From Methanobacterium sp. (lineage in GTDB: Archaea > Methanobacteriota > Methanobacteria > Methanobacteriales > Methanobacteriaceae): a stretch of 64,000 bases of DNA. Within the stretch, counting starts at the first letter, position 1; each line of letters opens with the position of its first letter. Shown one piece after another: positions 58,060 to 64,000 of the stretch. The position numbers and the translations under genes were made by a program. The stretch covers positions 62,001-126,000 of the forward strand of contig NZ_JACRGA010000011.1 of NCBI RefSeq assembly GCF_016217785.1, read 5' to 3'. Under the pieces are notes generated by a model that was not told the origin of the DNA, did no database searches, and was given only the letters and a program-made list of their open reading frames with translations.

Positions 58060-58554
58060 ATGAAAACCATGATCCTGTTTTACTCACGGACCAGGAAAAC
58101 TTCTCTGGTAGCCAAGACACTGGCCCAGGAAGTTAACGCAGATTATTTGGAAATAACCGACCTGAATAATAGAGCAGGGGCCATGAATTATATTAAAGCT
58201 TCAGTGGATGCTTTCCGTGAGAATAAAACTTTAATAAAACCCGAATCAGTGGATCTCACTGATTATGATCTGATTTATCTGGGAAGTCCCACCTGGGCGG
58301 GTAAACCAGCACCAGCAATGATAACCCTCATTGATCAGTGCAACTTCCAGGGTAAAGACGTTATTCTCTTTGCCACCATGGGAGGGTCCGGAGGCCAGAA
58401 GGTAATTGAACGAATGCAAGAGAAAATAGAGCCCCGTGGAGGGCGTATGATCAAATCATTCCAGATTAAAACCGGTAACAAAAAAACAGAAGAACTCATC
58501 GAAGATGTTAAAACCATTGTCAAGGAGGAAGACCTCCCCATATACGGAATATGA
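58060..58554 (+). CDS. Flavodoxin family protein
   Basis: A 164-residue flavodoxin-fold protein. The FMN phosphate loop is FYSRTRKTSLVAK (residues 6-18; typical T/S-x-T-G replaced by SRTRKT), and the isoalloxazine loops are YLGSPTWAGKPAPAM and FATMGGSGGQKVIE. It probably acts as a cytoplasmic electron carrier or flavin reductase. The ribosome binding site GAGGTAA precedes the ATG. It is transcribed singly. Confidence 0.88.
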   Translation: MKTMILFYSRTRKTSLVAKTLAQEVNADYLEITDLNNRAGAMNYIKASVDAFRENKTLIKPESVDLTDYDLIYLGSPTWAGKPAPAMITLIDQCNFQGKDVILFATMGGSGGQKVIERMQEKIEPRGGRMIKSFQIKTGNKKTEELIEDVKTIVKEEDLPIYGI

Positions 58555-58707
58555 TCATAATTGAAATGACAATATTATTAAATGAATGTTTAACAATAGA
58601 TGATGTGTAACAATCAGTTATACGACTGATCATACGGAGAATTTCATTGAGAAATATTCCTTATGTGAATTCCTTAAGTGAAATTTAATAAATTCCAAGG
58701 GTGAAGA

Positions 58708-58813
58708 TAAAATCCCCTAAGGTTTTAAAATCTCCCTAAGATGACTTAAAATCTACTAAAGTGAAGTTAAATCAAGTGAAGTTAAATCTCTTAAGTACTT
58801 AAAATCTCCTAAG
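58708..58813. repeat. Degenerate repeats upstream of secF
   Basis: A motif close to TAAAATCTCCTAAG occurs about five times with drift between 58708 and 58813, interleaved with two copies of GTGAAGTTAAATC (58761 and 58776). Confidence 0.6.
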
Positions 58814-58853
58814 TATAACTTGATATATACGTAAAACGTGACGATAAAGACTG

Positions 58854-59705
58854 GTGATTAAATTGATAACATTTGAAAGGTTACTGGAATCATACAAACC
58901 ACTCATCGCCATTCCAGTGGTGATCACCATCATTGCCCTGATACTAATAGCCACAATGGGCCTTAATCAGGGTATCGAGCTTAAAGGTGGGACGGTGGCA
59001 GTTGTACAACTGGAAAAACCAATTAGTCAGAACGAACTTCAATCACTTATTAGTACGGGTCTGCCCAATCAAACTGTGGATGTTAAATCTGTGAATAATA
59101 ACCAGGCCACAATAGATATTGTAGGTGACACAGATGTGGTTAAATTATCATCTATACTAGAAGGAACTGGAACTATAACCAGTTATAAATCAGTGGGGGC
59201 TGTTTTAAGCTCAGAATCATTGACCCAAATTTATTATGCTCTGGCCTTTGCCTTCATCTTCATGAGCATAACGGTGTTCATCATCTTCCGTAATTTCGTA
59301 CCCAGTATGGCAGTTATTCTCGCTGCCCTTTCGGATATAATCATTGCGGTGGGTGGGATGAGCCTCTTTGGCATACCACTTTCGATTGCTTCTGTGGGAG
59401 CACTGTTAATGCTTATAGGTTACAGTGTAGACACAGACATACTGTTAACCACCCGAATCCTTAAAAGAAAAGAAGGCACCGTAACTGAAAGAGCAATTGA
59501 AGCAATGAAAACCGGGTTAACCATGGCCGCCGCAGCCATCGGTTCCATGGCAGCATTATATCTGGTGGTTGTCTTTTTAATACCAGCTGCCCAGACACTG
59601 GCGGATATTGCAGCAGTGCTTATCATTGGACTGATAGCTGATGTTCTGGCCACGTGGCTCATGAACCTTGGAATACTGAGATGGTACACGGAGGCACGTA
59701 AATGA
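58854..59705 (+). CDS. secF: Protein translocase subunit SecF
   Basis: A 283-residue RND-type membrane protein that, with SecD, uses the proton gradient to help secretion through SecYEG. It has one N-terminal helix (LIAIPVVITIIALILIATMG), an external domain with GIELKGGTVAVVQL, and five helices. The conserved core is VGALLMLIGYSVDTDILLTTRIL. The start is GTG with a short leader; TATA-like TTGATATATACG lies about 30 bases upstream. It overlaps secD by four bases (ATGA), the archaeal order secF-secD. Confidence 0.95.
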   Translation: MIKLITFERLLESYKPLIAIPVVITIIALILIATMGLNQGIELKGGTVAVVQLEKPISQNELQSLISTGLPNQTVDVKSVNNNQATIDIVGDTDVVKLSSILEGTGTITSYKSVGAVLSSESLTQIYYALAFAFIFMSITVFIIFRNFVPSMAVILAALSDIIIAVGGMSLFGIPLSIASVGALLMLIGYSVDTDILLTTRILKRKEGTVTERAIEAMKTGLTMAAAAIGSMAALYLVVVFLIPAAQTLADIAAVLIIGLIADVLATWLMNLGILRWYTEARK

Positions 59706-60913
59706 AGCTCAATGAATTCTTCAAAGACAAAAGAGTAATACTCTTGATCGTGCTGGTTATTGCAAGCATAGGCGCCATCTCCATCTTAGGAATACAACAG
59801 GGTTTAGACCTAAAAGGTGGGTCCACCATACAGTTACAACTGGAAAAACCAGTGGACACCGCAACCATGAACACTGTCACAGCGGTTCTGGATAAGCGGT
59901 TGAACATTTTCGGTGTTAAGGATGTTAAGGTGTACCCCAGTGGTAACCAGAATGTTATTATTGAGATCGCCGGAGTCCAACCAGAGGACGTGGCCAAGAT
60001 CGTTGGAAGTAACGGTAAATTCGAGGCCAAGATCAACAACCAGACTGCCCTGGTAGGATCCGACATCACCCAGGTGAAAACTTACCAGGTTACAGGAACC
60101 GAATGGCAGGTTCCCTTCACTGTATCCCTGGAGGGTGCCAACCGATTTGCCCAGATTGCTAAAGGTCAGGCCGGAGTTCCGGTGGAAATGTACCTGGATG
60201 ACCAGTTGATTACTTCTCCAGAGGTTGCCGATGAACTGGCCACTGGTCAGGCATCTACAGATGTGATGATCAGTGGAACGGAAGCCACCAAGGAAGAAGC
60301 ACAAACACAGGCGAAAAGCATTCACACCCTCTTACAATCAGGTGCGTTACCAGTTAAGGTTAAAATCGTAGGAGTCAGCAGTGTTTCAGCAGAATTAGGT
60401 GATCAGTTCATAAATGGTGCTCTTATAGCTGGTGTTTTAGCCCTTCTGGTTATTTCGGCCATTATAATCATAAGGTACCGTAACCCCTTACTGGTTATCC
60501 CCATCATGTTAACCAGTATCGCTGAACTTATCCTGATACTGGGAACTGCGGCGGTGATTCACTGGAACATTGATCTGGCAGCTATAGCGGGTATATTGGC
60601 TGCCATTGGTACCGGGGTGGATGACCAGATCATCATCACCGACGAGGTGCTCAAGGGATTCAAGGACAAGAAAAAGAGGTCTGGTGTGCGTAAACAGATA
60701 AAAAGCGCATTCTTCATTATATTCGCTGCAGCCGGAACCCTTATCGCTGCCATGTTACCCCTGGCATATATCGGGTTCAGCAGGGGAGCCACAGGAATAG
60801 GTGTGCTTTCTGGATTTGCCTTCACCACAGTTCTGGGAGTTCTCATTGGAATATTCATAACCAGACCAGTGTACGCCAAATTTATTGAGCTAATGCTGGA
60901 TACAAGAAAATAG
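59702..60913 (+). CDS. secD: Protein translocase subunit SecD
   Basis: A 403-residue partner of SecF. N-terminal helix, then a large extracytoplasmic domain (GIQQGLDLKGGSTIQLQLEK, MYLDDQLITSPEVADELATG), and six C-terminal helices including the SecD core GILAAIGTGVDDQIIITDEVL. Archaeal SecD is shorter than the roughly 600-residue bacterial form, as here. Translational coupling through the ATGA overlap implies stoichiometric synthesis. Confidence 0.96.
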   Translation: MKLNEFFKDKRVILLIVLVIASIGAISILGIQQGLDLKGGSTIQLQLEKPVDTATMNTVTAVLDKRLNIFGVKDVKVYPSGNQNVIIEIAGVQPEDVAKIVGSNGKFEAKINNQTALVGSDITQVKTYQVTGTEWQVPFTVSLEGANRFAQIAKGQAGVPVEMYLDDQLITSPEVADELATGQASTDVMISGTEATKEEAQTQAKSIHTLLQSGALPVKVKIVGVSSVSAELGDQFINGALIAGVLALLVISAIIIIRYRNPLLVIPIMLTSIAELILILGTAAVIHWNIDLAAIAGILAAIGTGVDDQIIITDEVLKGFKDKKKRSGVRKQIKSAFFIIFAAAGTLIAAMLPLAYIGFSRGATGIGVLSGFAFTTVLGVLIGIFITRPVYAKFIELMLDTRK

Positions 60914-60929
60914 GAACCCAACGTACTCC

Positions 60930-60966
60930 TATTTTTTCCCTATTTTTTTTGAATACCCCTATTTTT
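60930..60966 (+). terminator. T-run terminator after secD
   Basis: Three T-tracts (six, eight and six T) follow the secD stop within about 50 bases, typical for archaeal termination without a hairpin. The remaining bases up to pyrI (61267) are AT-rich with no gene. Confidence 0.6.
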
Positions 60967-61267
60967 TAAAAATCACGTATTTTCCTATCTATTTTTTTAA
61001 ACCTCTTTTTAATTCCAGGATTCTTCAAAATTTCAATAATTAACCATAATCCACACAATTACCTAAATTCTGATCCACCCCAGTTTCGTTAGATGTTTAC
61101 AAGATGAATTTTTTTTATAATAGAAATTTATCAAAATGAATTTCATCTAAAGAATTTTAAATTACCTACTATGGAACTCTAATTATTTAGGACGGGATAG
61201 GGGTAAGGGATAATCTTATAAAATATTATCAGAATATATTTCTCCTAGAACTAAGAAAGGGTTAAAC

Positions 61268-61741
61268 ATGAAAACTCCCCGGGAATTAAAGGTAAAACCC
61301 ATTAAAAATGGCACAGTTATCGACCATATCAGCGCTAACAAAGCCCTGAGAGTCCTTAAAATACTGGGGCTGCCCAGTCCGAAAATATCAGTGACTCTGG
61401 CCATGAATGTGCAGTCCAGTCAAATGGGAAGCAAGGACATTGTTAAGATCGAGGGAAGGGAACTGGCATCAAGGGAAGTGGATGAAATCGCACTCATAGC
61501 TCCCCATGCCACCATTAACATTATCCGAAATTATGAAATTGTTGGAAAGGGCAAAGTGAAACTATTAGGTGAGATTAAGAGCATTTTATCCTGTTCCAAT
61601 CCCAACTGCATCACCAACACTGATGAACCCGTTACCACCCGTTTTGCTGTGCTGCAGAATGAACCCATGGTACTCCGCTGCCACTACTGTGAACGGATCA
61701 TGGATCAGGCCGAAGTGGAAACCCAGTTCAGAGTATTCTAA
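61268..61741 (+). CDS. pyrI: Aspartate carbamoyltransferase regulatory subunit
   Basis: A 157-residue regulatory chain of the pyrimidine pathway enzyme. The N-terminal allosteric domain (LKVKPIKNGTVIDHISANKA) binds nucleotides, and the C-terminal zinc domain has Cys109, Cys114, Cys138 and Cys141 (CSNPNC and CHYC), which bind the catalytic chain. Length and motifs are complete. The catalytic gene pyrB is not in the window, so the two genes are unlinked here, unlike in many bacteria. Confidence 0.96.
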   Translation: MKTPRELKVKPIKNGTVIDHISANKALRVLKILGLPSPKISVTLAMNVQSSQMGSKDIVKIEGRELASREVDEIALIAPHATINIIRNYEIVGKGKVKLLGEIKSILSCSNPNCITNTDEPVTTRFAVLQNEPMVLRCHYCERIMDQAEVETQFRVF

Positions 61742-61938
61742 ATTTTCCAGATTTTTTTATTTATTTAAATCAAATTTATCATTCATAATCATCCCAATAA
61801 AAGGACGACTCCCGAATAAAGGATTATCCCAAATAAAAGGATTTATTTCAATTATATTTTCAAATCCATAACCAAAATACCCAATACCAAAAAAATCTTT
61901 AGTGTTGATGAATTTTAAAAAGGAAAAGGGGGAATTAA

Positions 61939-62349
61939 ATGGTTTTAAAACGTGGAATTGTGGAAATAAACACCTTAGAGCGGGTAGAAATACAGGATAT
62001 TACCCGGGAAGTTGAATCTGTCCTTAGAAATAGTGGTATTAGTGAGGGGCTTTTGAATGTTTACAGCCGCCATTCAACATCAGGAGTGGTTATAAATGAG
62101 AATGAATCGGGTTTAATCAGAGACTTTCAGTTAGCTCTTGGGAAACTGATCCCAGAGGGTGCGGGTTATCAGCACGACCGTATAGATAACAACGCCGATA
62201 GCCACATCCGCGGATTCATACTAGGCGGCAGCCAGACTATTCCTGTGGAAAATAGTAGGATGATGCTGGGAACCTGGCAGAGTATTTTCTTCGTGGAACT
62301 GGACGGACCACGGCAGAGGAAACTTACCGTGACTGTGATTGGGGAATAA
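61939..62349 (+). CDS. YjbQ family protein (UPF0047)
   Basis: A 136-residue protein of the YjbQ family, described as having weak thiamine-phosphate synthase activity in some members; the main role is unsettled. Conserved blocks: SRHSTSGVVINENESGLIRD, DNNADSHIRGFILGGSQTIP and GTWQSIFFVELDGPRQRK, including the His residues of the presumed metal site. AAGGGGGAA precedes the ATG. It is convergent with pheT. Confidence 0.9.
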   Translation: MVLKRGIVEINTLERVEIQDITREVESVLRNSGISEGLLNVYSRHSTSGVVINENESGLIRDFQLALGKLIPEGAGYQHDRIDNNADSHIRGFILGGSQTIPVENSRMMLGTWQSIFFVELDGPRQRKLTVTVIGE

Positions 62350-62495
62350 TAAATATCCTGGCCTGCTTGTTAAAAATTAAAAAATTTTAAGAAAAGAATT
62401 TTATAAAATAAGAATAAAAAATTATTGAAGAAATTAATGAAAAAAGAATTTAAATCTTATTAAAGATTTAAAGATTTATTCGGAATAAGAAGAGT

Positions 62496-64000
62496 TTATT
62501 TTAAAGATTTAAACTCCACTTCCACTGCCACCACAGGATACTCCAGTTCAAAGTTCCTGATGACTTGGGGGTTCATTTCACCGAAGAATCCCTCAACACA
62601 TACCTCACCTGTTTCTTTTTTCACTCCTTTTAGTAGTGCGCATCTTCCCTTGATAAAGCTGGGATGGTCCAGGTCTTCAATCTCCATTTCCAGTCCAAGA
62701 TTACTTATCAGAGCATCACTGGTTGATTTGATCTCGGTGAAGTTAGCCTGGGAATGGGTGGTCATGGCTGCCAGTTTTTTAACACCCACAGTTCGGGTTT
62801 CTCTTTCCCTGTCCAGGAAGACTGTTTCCCCTACTTCAAAGATCCTCTGGGGAAGTTCTTCATGCTTGTTATCCTCCAGGAATTCCAATAGACCATTAAG
62901 AAGACTCTGACGGATCATGGTCCTGTCCTGGCTTATGGGCTGGGCTACTTCCACCCGTTCGGTCTCAGGGAGTTTCATCTTCTGGTAATGATTCTCCTCG
63001 TTGGTTAACATGAGACTCATAACCTCCGCAAATCCCAGGCCGTTCATGATTTCCCGTGCATTCTGGTCAAAGTCCATATAAGGGTCTTCCCGGGCCACTG
63101 TGGCCACCTGTGGTAGTTCCGGTTCTATCTTGCGGAAGCAGTAACCAATGGCCACATTCTCTATTATATCCACTTCGTGGAGGATGTCCGCCCGGTAAGG
63201 TGGAATCAGCACTTTTACTGTATCCTCATCAACAACTGTGGCATCGAAGCGTACCTTTTTCAGGGATTCTGCCACTACTTCTGCTGTGAGCGGTATTCCA
63301 ATTAACTTAACTGCATTTTTCACACTGACTGTTCTTTCTTTGGGTGTTAAATCGGGTCTGATGAGTGTTTCATCCTGGTAAATGTTCTCCATGGTCTGGA
63401 TGGTTGCTCCTGATTCTGCGAAGCTGGTGGTGATAATGTTCAAGGTTCGCTCAACTGCCTGCTGGTCAGTGCCTGTGACATCCACAAAGAGGTTTTTAGT
63501 GTCAGTGGTGAGTTTTGTGAGCTCACCATTGATAATAGGTGGCATGGAAAGGATATTATCCTCGGAGTCCATTATCAGAGGGTAACGGTCGTACTTATCT
63601 ATCAAGTGGGCGTAGGATTGTCCTTTCTTGTGTTCAGTTAGTATTTCCCGGAGGGTCATTTCTTCATCCATGTCCAGGGGTACGAAGGATGTTTCATCGG
63701 GAAGAGCAGCCAGGTACCTGAAGGGCCCCTTCAACACGTCCAGGTTGTGGATCCCAATGGCCACTTTTTTACGGTCACGTCCTATCACCCAGTGCAGGTC
63801 TTCCTGGAAGTCCATGATCTGGGGGAGTTTCTCATCAGTAAATTCGACATTACGAACCAGGCAACAGGCAGTGTAGGGCCTGATACCCTTAAGCCCAGGG
63901 TCTATGGTGATGCTGGTGCCGGCTGGTTCCAGGTGGTACTCTGGTATTCCCTCATCTATTTCCAGGAAACCCTTGAGTGCCCGGGCCACTCCCTCCACAC
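62496..64000 (-). CDS. pheT: Phenylalanyl-tRNA synthetase beta subunit (5' end outside window)
   Basis: The 3' 500 codons or so of PheT on the minus strand; the N-terminus continues beyond the window's right edge, as the archaeal subunit is about 550 residues. B3/B4 region: SITIDPGLKGIRPYTACCLV and PPIINGELTKLTTDTKNLFVDV. B5: NAVKLIGIPLTAEVVAESL and YRADILHEVDIIENVAIGY. The catalytic-like core: MNGLGFAEVMSLMLT, RQSLLNGLLEFLEDN. The C-terminus FFGEMNPQVIRNFELEYPVV is conserved. PheT forms the (alpha-beta)2 enzyme with PheS and edits mischarged Tyr. Confidence 0.96.
   Translation of the reverse strand, partial: VEGVARALKGFLEIDEGIPEYHLEPAGTSITIDPGLKGIRPYTACCLVRNVEFTDEKLPQIMDFQEDLHWVIGRDRKKVAIGIHNLDVLKGPFRYLAALPDETSFVPLDMDEEMTLREILTEHKKGQSYAHLIDKYDRYPLIMDSEDNILSMPPIINGELTKLTTDTKNLFVDVTGTDQQAVERTLNIITTSFAESGATIQTMENIYQDETLIRPDLTPKERTVSVKNAVKLIGIPLTAEVVAESLKKVRFDATVVDEDTVKVLIPPYRADILHEVDIIENVAIGYCFRKIEPELPQVATVAREDPYMDFDQNAREIMNGLGFAEVMSLMLTNEENHYQKMKLPETERVEVAQPISQDRTMIRQSLLNGLLEFLEDNKHEELPQRIFEVGETVFLDRERETRTVGVKKLAAMTTHSQANFTEIKSTSDALISNLGLEMEIEDLDHPSFIKGRCALLKGVKKETGEVCVEGFFGEMNPQVIRNFELEYPVVAVEVEFKSLK

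Overview
The window looks like a chromosomal segment of a methanogenic archaeon of the order Methanobacteriales, most likely Methanobacterium or a close relative. The evidence is sn-glycerol-1-phosphate dehydrogenase (archaeal lipid backbone), CofC (coenzyme F420 synthesis), an archaeal-type prolyl-tRNA synthetase, the archaeal gene order secF-secD, UPF0179 and DUF166 proteins, a tRNA gene without encoded CCA, and very AT-rich intergenic DNA with archaeal TATA boxes and T-run terminators. The genus is inferred from gene content, not from any comparison I could run.

Layout. 10-1170: the trailer end of a CRISPR array (18 repeats, 17 spacers, one spacer present twice), with no cas genes in view. 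1.3-5 kb: a UV-damage glycosylase followed by an oxidative-stress and iron island (two rubredoxins, ferritin, peroxiredoxin, superoxide dismutase). 5.4-9.7 kb: a PaaK-type CoA ligase with an ACT-domain partner, then a zinc-ribbon membrane protease that seems to start at ACG, facing a zinc-ribbon/SHOCT protein. 9.8-17 kb: cofC-thiD, a lipoprotein-like protein, proS, egsA, UPF0179 and rpiA. 17-24 kb: a ZnuABC-type metal ABC transporter divergent from a NikR-type regulator, then a DUF255 thioredoxin-fold protein and a small tautomerase. 24-35 kb: a coiled-coil protein, a PAS-only sensor, zinc-ribbon and TPR proteins, MntP, a membrane PP2C-type phosphatase and an ABC-class ATPase. 35-43 kb: a membrane protein coupled to a B12/radical-SAM protein, a molybdopterin oxidoreductase, a nucleotidyltransferase-like protein, TrmO and LtrA. 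43-49 kb: a small conserved protein, a multi-PAS histidine kinase overlapping its response regulator, a receiver-PAS protein and a geranylgeranyl-reductase-like flavoprotein. 49.5-54 kb: tRNA-Gln(CUG), a CadC-like metal sensor, an exported protein, a P-loop ATPase and a roadblock/V4R pair. 54-64 kb: argB, DUF166, argC, flavodoxin, secF-secD, pyrI, YjbQ and the 3' part of pheT.

The most interesting unexplained material is intergenic. Three islands richer in G+C than their surroundings (29212-29411, 39882-39990, 42939-43136) each carry long near-perfect stems and archaeal promoter elements at plausible distances. They look like undescribed structured RNAs or riboregulators. Weaker hairpins occur at 24.5, 25.6, 28.5, 34.8, 43.8 and 56.6 kb. 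Many intergenic regions also carry short tandem repeats (14-30 bp units), one of which forms the end of a coding sequence.

Start codons were moved to the ATG (or TTG/GTG) with the best ribosome binding site where the longest open frame began too early. All functions rest on recognised motifs and family resemblance, not on searches.
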